Shown one piece after another: positions 45,523-54,290 of a stretch of DNA of 64,000 bases. Source of the stretch: Psychrobacillus sp042944905 (lineage in GTDB: Bacteria > Bacillota > Bacilli > Bacillales_A > Planococcaceae); the NCBI RefSeq assembly GCF_042944905.1, contig NZ_CP168496.1, forward strand, positions 3,720,001-3,784,000, in the 5' to 3' direction. Position 1 is the stretch's first letter; each line of letters opens with the position of its first letter. A program made the position numbers and the translations under genes. The notes beneath the pieces are model-generated. The model did not search any database. It was given only the letters and a program-made list of their open reading frames with translations, and was not told where the DNA came from.

Positions 45523-46391
45523 TACACTTCACGCTCCTTCTTAATAAGTTGCGCAAGTTCTTCTGCTAATGACTCCTCAGTTAAGCAAATAGTTGGAAAG
45601 TTTTTCCCTATCATTTGCTCCATTTTTTTTTGAAATTTAACACTTTGTGGTACCTCTAATCGATAATCCATGAGACGCTCTTCATTTCTAAAAACCGCTT
45701 GAGGTGTATCTTCTAAGACACATTTACCATTATGCATAATGGCAATACGATCGGCGTATCTCGCAGCATCTTCCATACTATGTGTTACTAAAACGGTTGT
45801 TAAACCCTTCTCTTTATGAAGTTTATAAAACAAATCCATTATTTCTTTTCGTCCTCTTGGGTCAAGACCAGCAGTAGGCTCATCTAACACTAACACTTCA
45901 GGATTCATCGCGAGCACTCCTGCTATAGCTACTCGTCTCATTTGTCCCCCTGATAAGTCAAAGGGTGACTTTTCCATTACTTCGTCAGGAAGGCCAAGCA
46001 GTGCTACTAATTCAATCGCACGATGTTTGGCCTCTTCTTCAGATACTCCAAAGTTCATAGGACCAAACATAATATCTTTCAAAACGGTTTCATCAAACAA
46101 TTGATGCTCTGGAAACTGAAAAACAATTCCTACCTTTTGCCTTACTTTTCTTAGTTGCTTATTTTTCTTGTCAGCTCTTACTTCTACATCTCCAATTTGA
46201 ATTGAACCTTCCGAAGGTTTTAATAAAGCATTTAAATGTTGTAAAATGGTCGATTTACCTGAACCGGTGTGCCCAATAATCGCTTGATAGCTACCTGATG
46301 GGATGTGTAAATCGACATCATATAAAGCCCGTTTTTCAAATGGAGTATTTTTAGCATAAGCATAACTTACTTGTTGAAGTGTGATGTCCAT
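45522..46391 (-). CDS. ecfA2: Energy-coupling factor ATPase EcfA2
   Basis: A 289-residue ABC ATPase: Walker A GHTGSGKST (about 38-46), Q-loop VFQFPEHQLF, signature LSGGQMRRVAIAG, Walker B VLVLDEPTAGLDPRGR, switch His in LVTHSMEDA. The long C-terminal region is typical of EcfA'. It overlaps the end of ecfA1 by 25 bp. Confidence 0.96.
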   Translation of the reverse strand: MDITLQQVSYAYAKNTPFEKRALYDVDLHIPSGSYQAIIGHTGSGKSTILQHLNALLKPSEGSIQIGDVEVRADKKNKQLRKVRQKVGIVFQFPEHQLFDETVLKDIMFGPMNFGVSEEEAKHRAIELVALLGLPDEVMEKSPFDLSGGQMRRVAIAGVLAMNPEVLVLDEPTAGLDPRGRKEIMDLFYKLHKEKGLTTVLVTHSMEDAARYADRIAIMHNGKCVLEDTPQAVFRNEERLMDYRLEVPQSVKFQKKMEQMIGKNFPTICLTEESLAEELAQLIKKEREV

Positions 46392-47215
46392 AAATCATTC
46401 ACCAACTCTTCTTCTGACATATGATCCGCTACTAGTGATATTCCTTGTAAACGCAATAAACGGGATATATTCATCGCAAAAGGCAAATCTAAACCTAAGT
46501 CTACTAATTCTTGCCCTTTTTGAAATATCTCTTCCGGCGTACCTTCCGCATACTTTTCCCCATGATTCATCATAATTATTCGATCAGCTAGCAAGGCTTC
46601 TTCTAAATCATGTGTTATAGAAATAACCGTTAAATCCGTCTCCTCTTTAAGCTGACGAACAGTTGCAAGTACCTCTTCTCTTCCTTGGGGATCTAACATA
46701 GAGGTGGCTTCATCAAGTAATAAAATCTTCGGTTGTAACGCTATGGCTCCTGCAATTGCCACACGCTGTTTTTGCCCACCCGATAAATGATGAGGCTCGC
46801 TATTCATAAACTCGCTCATCTTCACTTTTACTAAAGAAGCTTCAACTCGTTCCACCATTTCCTCAAAGGGGATTCCGTTGTTTTCCAAGGCAAACGCTAC
46901 ATCATCTTGAACTGTGGCTCCTACAAACTGGTTGTCCGGGTTTTGAAACACCATTCCCATCTGAGAACGAGTTTCCCACAGATTATGTTCATTCAACTTT
47001 TCCCCAAAAATACGTACACTTCCCGTCTGAGGAAATAGAAGACCATTCATTAAACGCGCAAGTGTCGATTTGCCTGATCCATTGTGTCCAACAATCGCAA
47101 CCCATTCACCTGCTTGAATAGAATAGCTAACGTTATTCACCGCTGGACGCACATTTTTGTCTTCTATTGCATATGTAAAAGTTACATCTTGTAAAGTAAT
47201 AATTTTAGTGCTCAT
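46367..47215 (-). CDS. ecfA1: Energy-coupling factor ATPase EcfA1
   Basis: A 282-residue ABC ATPase: Walker A GHNGSGKST, Q-loop VFQNPDNQFVGATVQDDVAF, signature LSGGQKQRVAIAG, Walker B ILLLDEATSMLDPQGR, switch His in ISITHDLEEA. The NPDNQ and DEATS variants mark EcfA1. It starts the ecfA1-ecfA2-ecfT-truA-rplM-rpsI run, separated from rplQ by 343 bp. Confidence 0.96.
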   Translation of the reverse strand: MSTKIITLQDVTFTYAIEDKNVRPAVNNVSYSIQAGEWVAIVGHNGSGKSTLARLMNGLLFPQTGSVRIFGEKLNEHNLWETRSQMGMVFQNPDNQFVGATVQDDVAFALENNGIPFEEMVERVEASLVKVKMSEFMNSEPHHLSGGQKQRVAIAGAIALQPKILLLDEATSMLDPQGREEVLATVRQLKEETDLTVISITHDLEEALLADRIIMMNHGEKYAEGTPEEIFQKGQELVDLGLDLPFAMNISRLLRLQGISLVADHMSEEELVNDLWTSHFNK

Positions 47216-47280
47216 CCTTTACCTCCTCTAGCTCTTCTCTGCTTGGCTAAGCTCATGCTATTATTTTACGATAAAATAAA

Positions 47281-47367
47281 AAAGCGCGCACCTCATTTTG
47301 AGAAATGCGCTCTTCTATAACGATTTCATGGCTGGCTGCTCAAGACCAATCATGAAAATGAGGTGCG
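47281..47367 (-). promoter_or_regulatory. Competing hairpins upstream of ecfA1, possible attenuator
   Basis: On the minus strand CGCACCTCATTTT (47367-47355) can pair with AAAATGAGGTGCG (47299-47287). The same 3' strand can also pair with the nearer GCGCATTTCTC (about 47312-47302). Either structure is followed by CTTTTTTATTTT, so it is at least a terminator, and the overlap allows two alternative folds. Confidence 0.5.
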
Positions 47368-47456
47368 TAGAGCTAGACGAGTCGCTACTACTAAAAGTAC
47401 GCTCATCATAACACTCAGCTTTTATATTGTCGTATAAATCTAATTAAATATGTTAG

Positions 47457-47496
47457 AAAAAAGAAGAGGGTGGTAGAAACACCAATGACCCTCTTC
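47457..47496 (-). terminator. Terminator of the S10-spc-alpha cluster
   Basis: On the minus strand GAAGAGGGTCATTGGTG pairs with TACCACCCTCTTC and is followed by TTTTTTC. It lies 63 bp after the rplQ stop. Confidence 0.9.
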
Positions 47497-47558
47497 AACT
47501 TTAAATGTAAATCAAATTCATCTTGACGTATTTGCATGCAAACGCCTGTTGAATTGAA

Positions 47559-47939
47559 TTAAACTAACTCAATTACTACAACTGGTGCTCCGTCTCCACG
47601 ACGAGGTCCAACTTTCATAATACGAGTATAACCGCCTTGACGTTCTGCATAGCGTGGTGCTACATCATCAAACAATTTTTGTAATGCAAAGATTGTTGAT
47701 TCATTACCTTCTTCATCAGTAGATGTTACTACTTCGCGACGAATGTAAGCAGCAGCTTGACGACGTGCATGTAAATCTCCACGTTTGCCTAAAGTGATCA
47801 TTTTTTCAACAACAGAACGTAATTCTTTCGCACGTGCTTCAGTAGTTTGAATACGCTCATGAATGATTAGGTCAGTCGTTAAGTCACGTAACATCGCTTT
47901 ACGTTGAGAACTTGTACGTCCAAGTTTTCTGTAACCCAT
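47559..47939 (-). CDS. rplQ: Ribosomal protein L17
   Basis: A 126-residue 50S protein: MGYRKLGRTSSQRKAMLRDL, ELRSVVEKMITLGKRGDLHARRQAAAYI, and the end GYTRIMKVGPRRGDGAPVVVIELV. The short insert EEGNESTIF makes it slightly longer than the 120-residue B. subtilis protein. Last gene of the alpha operon, 53 bp after rpoA. Confidence 0.98.
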   Translation of the reverse strand: MGYRKLGRTSSQRKAMLRDLTTDLIIHERIQTTEARAKELRSVVEKMITLGKRGDLHARRQAAAYIRREVVTSTDEEGNESTIFALQKLFDDVAPRYAERQGGYTRIMKVGPRRGDGAPVVVIELV

Positions 47940-47992
47940 GGATGTTTCCCTCCTTTGGTGAATAGTTCAAATCTAGCTATATCAAAATTTGC

Positions 47993-48937
47993 TTAGTCTT
48001 CTTTTCGTAATCCTAAGCCAAGCTCATCTAACTTTGCTCTAACTTCTTCTAGTGATTTACGTCCAAGGTTTCTTACTTTCATCATATCGTCTTCTGATTT
48101 GCTTGCAAGCTCAAGTACTGTATTAATACCCGCACGTTTTAAGCAATTATAAGAACGAACAGAAAGATCAAGTTCTTCGATAGTCATCTCTAATACTTTT
48201 TCTTTTTGGTCTTCTTCTTTTTCGACCATGATTTCAGCAGTTTGTGCCTCGTCTGTCATCCCTACAAAAATATTCAAGTGCTCCATTAGAATTTTCGCTC
48301 CAAGCGAAATCGCCTCTTTCGGACCGGTGCTGCCATCTGTCCACACATCAAGAGTTAATTTATCGTAGTTTGCTGACTGGCCAACACGAGTATTTTCCAC
48401 TTGAAAATTAACGCGTGAAACTGGAGTATAAATAGAGTCGATCGGGATTACGCCGATAGGAAGATCCTCACGTTTGTTTTGAACAGCAGGAGTGTAGCCA
48501 CGGCCCCGACCTGCGTACATACGCATACGGAAATGACCATTTTTGCCGATTGTAGCAATATAGAGTTCTGGATTTAAAATCTCAACGTCACTGTCATGTG
48601 TAATGTCAGCAGCTGTAACCGTTCCCTCGCCTTTTACATCAATCTCAATGACTTTTTCTTCATCAGAGTAGATTTTTAAAGCTAGCTTCTTCACATTCAT
48701 AATAATAGATGCAACATCTTCCACAACGCCTTCAATAGTTGAAAACTCATGTAAAACGCCATCGATTTGAATAGAAGTAATTGCAGCTCCTGGTAAAGAA
48801 GACAGAAGGATACGACGTAAAGAATTACCCAAAGTATTTCCATAGCCACGTTCTAGCGGTTCTACAACAAACTTACCAAACTTGGTATTTTCGCTGATTT
48901 CTACACTTTCAATCTTTGGTTTTTCAATTTCGATCAT
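47993..48937 (-). CDS. rpoA: RNA polymerase subunit alpha
   Basis: A 314-residue protein: N-terminal dimerisation and assembly domain (about 1-230, with PLERGYGNTLGNSLRRILLSSLPGAAIT), an acidic linker (EKEEDQKEK), and the C-terminal DNA-binding domain (ELDLSVRSYNCLKRAGINTVLELASKSEDDMMKVRNLGRKSLEEV) that contacts UP elements. Between rpsK and rplQ as usual. Confidence 0.99.
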   Translation of the reverse strand: MIEIEKPKIESVEISENTKFGKFVVEPLERGYGNTLGNSLRRILLSSLPGAAITSIQIDGVLHEFSTIEGVVEDVASIIMNVKKLALKIYSDEEKVIEIDVKGEGTVTAADITHDSDVEILNPELYIATIGKNGHFRMRMYAGRGRGYTPAVQNKREDLPIGVIPIDSIYTPVSRVNFQVENTRVGQSANYDKLTLDVWTDGSTGPKEAISLGAKILMEHLNIFVGMTDEAQTAEIMVEKEEDQKEKVLEMTIEELDLSVRSYNCLKRAGINTVLELASKSEDDMMKVRNLGRKSLEEVRAKLDELGLGLRKED

Positions 48938-49072
48938 TCCAATTTACCCTCCCTCAAAACATCGAATGTATAGGTTCTTTCCATCATGAATTCGATCGTT
49001 TAACTGATTGCTGTCTACACAACCTCAGTCTGTACAATAAATGATGTTCTCAAACAATTGAGTTTCACCTAT

Positions 49073-49462
49073 TTATACGCGACGACGTTTTGGTGGACGG
49101 CAACCATTATGTGGTACTGGCGTTACATCTTTAATAGCTGTAACATCTAGACCTGCAGCTTGAAGTGCGCGGATAGCCGCTTCACGACCTGCACCAGGAC
49201 CTTTAACTGTTACTTCTAATGTTTTTATGCCATGTTCCATGGAAGTTTTTGCAGCTGCTTCAGCAGCCATTTGTGCAGCGAATGGAGTAGATTTACGAGA
49301 ACCTCTGAATCCAAGAGCTCCAGCACTTGACCAAGAAAGTGCATTACCTTGCATGTCCGTGATAGTCACAATTGTGTTGTTAAATGTTGAGCGGATGTGA
49401 GCAATACCGGATTCGATATTCTTTTTCACACGACGCTTACGTGTTTGTTGTTTACGTGCCAT
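49073..49462 (-). CDS. rpsK: Ribosomal protein S11
   Basis: A 129-residue 30S platform protein: NIESGIAHIRSTFNNTIVTITDMQGNALSWSSAGALGFRGSRKSTPFAAQMAAE, and the arginine-rich end HNGCRPPKRRRV. It follows rpsM by 25 bp. Confidence 0.99.
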   Translation of the reverse strand: MARKQQTRKRRVKKNIESGIAHIRSTFNNTIVTITDMQGNALSWSSAGALGFRGSRKSTPFAAQMAAEAAAKTSMEHGIKTLEVTVKGPGAGREAAIRALQAAGLDVTAIKDVTPVPHNGCRPPKRRRV

Positions 49463-49487
49463 GTTAAGAAGAAACCTCCTTTACCGA

Positions 49488-49853
49488 TTATTTTTTCTTG
49501 TTCGCAACTGTTTTACGAGGACCTTTACGAGTACGAGCGTTATTTTTCGTATTTTGTCCACGAACTGGTAAGCCGCGACGGTGACGGATACCTCGGAATG
49601 AACCGATTTCCATCAAACGTTTAATGTTAAGTGATACTTCACGACGAAGGTCACCTTCTACTTTGTATACACCGATTTGTTCACGAATTTTGTTTAACTC
49701 GTCTTCTGTAAGATCGCGAACGCGAGTTTCTTCAGAAATACCAGCTTCCGCCAATACTTTTTGTGCAGTAGTTTTACCAATTCCGAAAATGTATGTTAAT
49801 GAAATAACAACGCGTTTATCGCGTGGAATGTCAACACCAGCAATACGTGCCAT
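49488..49853 (-). CDS. rpsM: Ribosomal protein S13
   Basis: A 121-residue 30S head protein: ARIAGVDIPRDKRVVISLTYIFGIG, the helix-hairpin region, and the basic tail RGLPVRGQNTKNNARTRKGPRKTVANKKK that reaches the P-site tRNA. Confidence 0.99.
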   Translation of the reverse strand: MARIAGVDIPRDKRVVISLTYIFGIGKTTAQKVLAEAGISEETRVRDLTEDELNKIREQIGVYKVEGDLRREVSLNIKRLMEIGSFRGIRHRRGLPVRGQNTKNNARTRKGPRKTVANKKK

Positions 49854-49876
49854 ATGTGTCGTGCACCTCCTTCTAA

Positions 49877-49990
49877 TTAGCCTTGTCTTTGTTTGTGTTT
49901 AGGATTTTCACAGATTACCATAACTTTACCGCGTCGGCGAATAACCTTACATTTTTCGCAGATCGGTTTCACAGATGGTCTCACTTTCAT
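49877..49990 (-). CDS. rpmJ: Ribosomal protein L36
   Basis: A 37-residue protein, MKVRPSVKPICEKCKVIRRR and then GKVMVICENPKHKQRQG. The zinc ligands C11, C14, C27 and H32 are all present, so this is the zinc-binding form. Between infA and rpsM as usual. Confidence 0.98.
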   Translation of the reverse strand: MKVRPSVKPICEKCKVIRRRGKVMVICENPKHKQRQG

Positions 49991-50027
49991 CTAACCTAAC
50001 CTCCTTAGTAGTCCGGAGTGCAAAAGA

Positions 50028-50246
50028 TTATTTAAAACGGTACGTAATACGACCGCGTGTTAAATCGTAAGGAGATAGTTCAATTGTGACTTTATCTCCA
50101 GGTAAAATGCGTATAAAATGCATACGAATTTTACCCGATACATGGGCAAGTATTGTATGACCGTTTTCTAATTCTACCTTAAACATCGCGTTTGGCAAAG
50201 TCTCAACAACTGTTCCTTCGACTTCAATTACATCATCTTTCGCCAT
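50028..50246 (-). CDS. infA: Translation initiation factor IF-1
   Basis: A 72-residue OB-fold protein: AKDDVIEVEGTVVETLPNAMFKVELENGHTILAHVSGKIRMHFIRILPGDKVTIELSPYDLTRGRITYRFK. It binds the 30S A-site during initiation. The TTG codon before the ATG is in frame, but AGGGAG points to the ATG at 50246. It is normally preceded by map, which is missing here. Confidence 0.98.
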   Translation of the reverse strand: MAKDDVIEVEGTVVETLPNAMFKVELENGHTILAHVSGKIRMHFIRILPGDKVTIELSPYDLTRGRITYRFK

Positions 50247-50249
50247 CAA

Positions 50250-50696
50250 CCCTGTCTCCCTTCTATATACAAATCAGGTTCTCATCAAAATTCAAACGTA
50301 ATTTGCTGTTAGTATAGCCTCTAATGGAACGAAACTATCCGTTTCAAGCATATGTTTGGAAATCATGAGAGATGTTCGAAAGACACTCGTATGGTTTCGC
50401 TTTTAGCAATCCACGGAGTAGACTGACTGGTAGAAACCTGTCTCCCTCATGTCAACATATTCGTACGAAAGTGTTGGATGAGTTCCATAGTACCCGTTTG
50501 TTACATAGATGCTTCCACGAAACCCATTATACCCCTTCAGAATATGAAATGCACGTGGACTAGGGGGTCCGCGCTTTGATACATCCCTTTTCTTCCGTTT
50601 GTATACCGGGCGCAATATGCTTTTGCAGCTCTCGAAAAAAACATTTTCGTTCTTTGCATACTGCCCGGCAATTAGTCATCTGTGACAGGCACCGGG
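50250..50696 (-). other. Gap between adk and infA where map is normally found
   Basis: 447 bp without an intact gene. On the minus strand the frame at about 50680-50557 reads RELQKHIAPGIQTEEKG before a stop, which resembles the N-terminal HEELKKHIKPG region of methionine aminopeptidase; the rest is unrecognisable. A TATAAT-like box lies at 50531-50526, a possible infA promoter about 280 bp upstream of its start. Confidence 0.35.
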
Positions 50697-51350
50697 CTAG
50701 ATGCGGTTGCCCTGTAACAGAGCATCAAGACCAGCAAAAACTTTTGAAATTTCTTGCTGTCCATCTATATTTGTTAAAACACCTTTGTTCTCATAAAAAT
50801 CAAGCAAAGGTTGAGTTTGCTTCATATTTACTTCCAGACGGTTAATCACCGTTTCGGGATTATCATCCGCTCTTTGATAAAGTTCTCCACCATCTTTATC
50901 ACATACCCCAGCTTTAGCAGGTGGGTTAAAGACTAAATGATAAGCAGTGCCACATTCTTTACAAATACGGCGACCAGTTAGACGTTTAATCAATTCATCT
51001 TGTATTACTTGAATGTTCAGCACATGCTCAATTGATTTTCCTAGATCCAAAAGTAAAGCATCTAGTGCTTCTGCTTGAGGAACTGTACGTGGAAAACCAT
51101 CAAGTAAGAATCCTTTTTCACAATCTGGTTTACTTAATCTTTCACGGACAATACCGATCGTTACTTCATCAGGTACTAATGCACCTTGATCCATAAACGA
51201 CTTTGCTTTTAAACCAAGTTCCGTGCCATCCTTTATTGCTGCGCGAAACATATCGCCTGTAGAAATATGAGGGATTGCGTACTTCTCAACAATTTTGTCT
51301 GCTTGAGTACCTTTACCGGCACCTGGCAGACCCATTAAAACGATATTCAT
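50697..51350 (-). CDS. adk: Adenylate kinase
   Basis: A 217-residue long-form enzyme. The P-loop is GLPGAGKGTQA (about 7-17), the NMP-binding part has ISTGDMFRAAI, and the LID domain carries a zinc site (CKECGTAYHLVFNPPAKAGVCDKDGG: C, C, C and D), typical of Gram-positive Adk. It interconverts ATP and AMP with two ADP. Between secY and the missing map. Confidence 0.98.
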   Translation of the reverse strand: MNIVLMGLPGAGKGTQADKIVEKYAIPHISTGDMFRAAIKDGTELGLKAKSFMDQGALVPDEVTIGIVRERLSKPDCEKGFLLDGFPRTVPQAEALDALLLDLGKSIEHVLNIQVIQDELIKRLTGRRICKECGTAYHLVFNPPAKAGVCDKDGGELYQRADDNPETVINRLEVNMKQTQPLLDFYENKGVLTNIDGQQEISKVFAGLDALLQGNRI

Positions 51351-51416
51351 ACGAAAATGCCCCCTCAGGACTATTTTGTAGATTTTTAGGAACTATATTG
51401 TTCCTAAAAACCGACA

Positions 51417-52709
51417 TTATTTCATAAAGCCTTTATAATGACGCTTAACTAATTGTGATTCTAGCTGTTTCATCGTTTCGAGTGCAACACCCACAACGAT
51501 AAGTAAGCTTGTTCCGCCAATTTGTGCCGATTGTGGAAGACCCGCAAATTTGACAAACAATAATGGCATAATCGCTATAAGCGCTAGGAAAATTGAACCA
51601 ACAAATGTTAAACGATATAATACGCTAGTCAAATAATTTTGTGTGTTAATTCCTGGACGAATCCCTGGAATATACGCACCTTGCTTTTTCAAATTGTCTG
51701 CCACGTTCTCTGGATTCACTTGAATGAATGCATAGAAGTAAGTAAACGCAATGATTAGAGCAATATAAAATGTCATACCAATTGGTTGTGTATAATTTAG
51801 TGCATTCGTAATAAAATCAGTTACCTTATTTTGACCAAAAAATAAAACGATAGATTGTGGTGCCATAAGGAACGCGGATGCAAAGATTACCGGGATTACT
51901 CCCGCAGCATTTACTTTTAAAGGCAAGTGTGTTTGTTGAGCTCCAGTTTGAGCAGTACCCGCAACACGTTTCGCATATTGAATAGGTATTTTACGCAACG
52001 CTTGTTGAACGTAAATTACACCAACAGTTACAGCAATAATTGCAGCTAAAAGTAAAACTAACACAATAATATTGATAAACAATGCATCCCCAGCGTCTTG
52101 AATCTGTGAAGCGTACATTTGGTTTACTGCATTTGGAATGGCAGCGGCAATACCGGCGAAGATAATAATAGAAATACCATTACCAACACCTTTTGACGTA
52201 ATCTGCTCACCTAACCACATTAAAAATGCGGTTCCAGCAGTTAACACAACAGCGATCACAAAATATGTCATAACGCCTTCGTTTTTTATTAAAGAACCAC
52301 TAAACATACGGTTAAACCCATATGACATTGCGATTGCTTGAATAAAAGCTAAGATAATTGTGAAGTAACGAGTGAACTGTGCTAGTTTCCGTCTTCCGAC
52401 TTCGCCTTGTTTCGACCACTCTGTAAACTTAGGCACAACATCCATCTGTAACAACTGGACGATAATAGATGCAGTGATGTAAGGCATAATCCCCATTGCT
52501 AAAATGGAGAATTTCTTTAATGCCCCACCACCAAATGTATTTAAAAATCCAATCACACCTAAGTGATCTGCTTGTTTTAATACACTTGCATCGACATTCG
52601 GTACTGGTATGAATGTACCAATACGAAAGACAATCAACATCAATAAAGTAAAAATGATTTTATTTCGAATATCTCGCACACGCATAAAGTTAGAGATTGT
52701 CTGAAACAT
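51417..52709 (-). CDS. secY: Preprotein translocase subunit SecY
   Basis: A 430-residue membrane protein with ten helices that forms the Sec channel. Conserved parts include IGTFIPVPNVDASVL at the first periplasmic loop, GIMPYITASIIVQLLQMDVVP, and the cytoplasmic loops GARQTHLPLKVNAAGVIPVIFA-type and NPENVADNLKKQGAYIPGIRPG. It overlaps the rplO stop by one base. Confidence 0.98.
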   Translation of the reverse strand: MFQTISNFMRVRDIRNKIIFTLLMLIVFRIGTFIPVPNVDASVLKQADHLGVIGFLNTFGGGALKKFSILAMGIMPYITASIIVQLLQMDVVPKFTEWSKQGEVGRRKLAQFTRYFTIILAFIQAIAMSYGFNRMFSGSLIKNEGVMTYFVIAVVLTAGTAFLMWLGEQITSKGVGNGISIIIFAGIAAAIPNAVNQMYASQIQDAGDALFINIIVLVLLLAAIIAVTVGVIYVQQALRKIPIQYAKRVAGTAQTGAQQTHLPLKVNAAGVIPVIFASAFLMAPQSIVLFFGQNKVTDFITNALNYTQPIGMTFYIALIIAFTYFYAFIQVNPENVADNLKKQGAYIPGIRPGINTQNYLTSVLYRLTFVGSIFLALIAIMPLLFVKFAGLPQSAQIGGTSLLIVVGVALETMKQLESQLVKRHYKGFMK

Positions 52710-53149
52710 TAAACCACCTCAGTTTGTCCGCCAGCGTTCTCAATTGCCTCTTTAGCTGACGCAGAAAATTTGTGAGCTTTTACAGTTAACTTCTTGTCAA
52801 GAGTTCCATTACCTAGAATCTTAATACCAGACTTTTCACTACTCACAACACCTGTTTCGATTAATAGAGCAGGTGTTACTTCTGTGCCTTCTTCGAAACG
52901 ATTTAATGTGTCAAGGTTTACAATTGCAAACTCTTTACGGTTAATGTTCGTAAATCCGCGTTTAGGTAAACGACGAAATAATGGGTTTTGTCCGCCTTCA
53001 AATCCTGGACGAACCCCACCGCCCGAACGAGCGTTTTGACCTTTATGACCTTTACCTGATGTTTTACCTGTACCAGAACCAATACCGCGTCCTATACGTT
53101 TGCGTGAAGAACGAGATCCTTCTGCTGGTTTTAACTCATGTAGTTTCAT
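52709..53149 (-). CDS. rplO: Ribosomal protein L15
   Basis: A 146-residue 50S protein: MKLHELKPAEGSRSSRKRIG, the Gly/Arg-rich GSGTGKTSGKGHKGQNARSGG, and the globular C-terminal domain ending FSASAKEAIENAGGQTEVV. It follows rpmD by 32 bp. Confidence 0.98.
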   Translation of the reverse strand: MKLHELKPAEGSRSSRKRIGRGIGSGTGKTSGKGHKGQNARSGGGVRPGFEGGQNPLFRRLPKRGFTNINRKEFAIVNLDTLNRFEEGTEVTPALLIETGVVSSEKSGIKILGNGTLDKKLTVKAHKFSASAKEAIENAGGQTEVV

Positions 53150-53181
53150 ATGGTGGCACCTCCTTATTCTTAAATTAAACT

Positions 53182-53364
53182 TTAAATTTCTTTCAAAGTT
53201 ACTAAGTGAGCTACTTTGCCAACCATCCCACGGATCGCAGCATTGTCTTGATGCTCAACTGATTGATGTAATTTACGTAATCCAAGAGCTTCTGCAGTTT
53301 TGCGTTGATTTGGTTTAGTACCAATCAAGCTTTTAATAAGGGTAATTTCTAATTTAGTTGCCAT
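53182..53364 (-). CDS. rpmD: Ribosomal protein L30
   Basis: A 60-residue 50S protein: KLEITLIKSLIGTKPNQRKT, then AEALGLRKLHQSVEHQDNAAIRGMVGKVAHLVTLKEI. Full length, between rpsE and rplO. Confidence 0.98.
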   Translation of the reverse strand: MATKLEITLIKSLIGTKPNQRKTAEALGLRKLHQSVEHQDNAAIRGMVGKVAHLVTLKEI

Positions 53365-53378
53365 TGTAATTTCCCCCC

Positions 53379-53879
53379 TTATCCTAACAGTTCTTCTACT
53401 GATTTACCACGTAATTTAGCAACGTCCTCAGCACGTTTTAGTTGAGTTAAACCTTTAACTGTAGCACGAACCATGTTGATTGGTGTGTTAGATCCAAGTG
53501 ATTTCGATAAGATATCAGTGATACCAGCTAATTCTAGTACCGCACGCACCGGTCCACCAGCAATAACTCCTGTACCAGGTGCTGCTGGTTTAACTAGAAT
53601 AGAACCAGCGCCGAAGCGTCCAATAATTTGGTGAGGAGTAGTTCCGCCAACTCTTGGTACTTCGATCAAGTTTTTCTTCGCATCTTCAACAGCTTTACGG
53701 ATTGCATCTGGAACCTCTTGTGCTTTACCAGTACCAAATCCTACATGTCCGTTTTTGTCACCGACAACTACTAATGCAGTAAAACGGAAACGACGTCCAC
53801 CTTTTACAACTTTAGCAACACGGTTAATCGTAACTACGCGTTCTTCAAGTTCAAGTTTGTTTGGGTCAATACCACGCAT
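53379..53879 (-). CDS. rpsE: Ribosomal protein S5
   Basis: A 166-residue 30S protein: the double-stranded-RNA-binding N-domain (ERVVTINRVAKVVKGGRRFRFTALVVVGD) and the C-terminal domain (AGGPVRAVLELAGITDILSKSLGSNTPINMVRATVKGL). The spectinomycin loop sequence KVVKGGR is wild type. Confidence 0.98.
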   Translation of the reverse strand: MRGIDPNKLELEERVVTINRVAKVVKGGRRFRFTALVVVGDKNGHVGFGTGKAQEVPDAIRKAVEDAKKNLIEVPRVGGTTPHQIIGRFGAGSILVKPAAPGTGVIAGGPVRAVLELAGITDILSKSLGSNTPINMVRATVKGLTQLKRAEDVAKLRGKSVEELLG

Positions 53880-53900
53880 GAAATATGTCCCTCCTTCTTC

Positions 53901-54260
53901 TTAAAATTCTAAGCCGTTTTCACGTGCGGCTTCAGCTAATGCTTTAACACGTCCATGATATAAGTAACCGCCACGGTCAAATACAATAGATTTGATGTTT
54001 TTCTCAACAGCGCGTTTTGCGATTGTTTCACCAATTGATTTTGCAGCTTCAACATTTCCAACTGTTCCACCAAAGTCTTTATCCATTGTAGACGCACTAA
54101 CGATTGTTAGACCTTTAGAGTCATCGATAAGTTGTGCGTAAATATGTTTATTAGAACGGAATACATTTAAACGAGGACGTTCAGTAGTACCCGTGATTTT
54201 TGTACGAACACGTGCATGACGTTTTTTACGAACTTGATTTTTGTCTTGTTTCGTAATCAC
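53901..54260 (-). CDS. rplR: Ribosomal protein L18
   Basis: A 119-residue 5S-binding protein: KKRHARVRTKITGTTERPRLNVFRSNKHIYAQ, and the end FDRGGYLYHGRVKALAEAARENGLEF. The frame opens with a GTG at 54269, but AAAGGAG is 8 nt before the second GTG at 54260, which gives the usual N-terminal length. Confidence 0.97.
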   Translation of the reverse strand: MITKQDKNQVRKKRHARVRTKITGTTERPRLNVFRSNKHIYAQLIDDSKGLTIVSASTMDKDFGGTVGNVEAAKSIGETIAKRAVEKNIKSIVFDRGGYLYHGRVKALAEAARENGLEF

Positions 54261-54290
54261 AGTGGTCACTCCTTTCTAATGCGAGATGCA

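Larger units (their letters stand above)
47216..47558 (-). other. Intergenic stretch between rplQ and ecfA1
   Basis: It holds the terminator of the ribosomal cluster (47457-47496) and a large nested hairpin region (47281-47367) with no coding frame. It must also contain the ecfA1 promoter. Confidence 0.7.
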
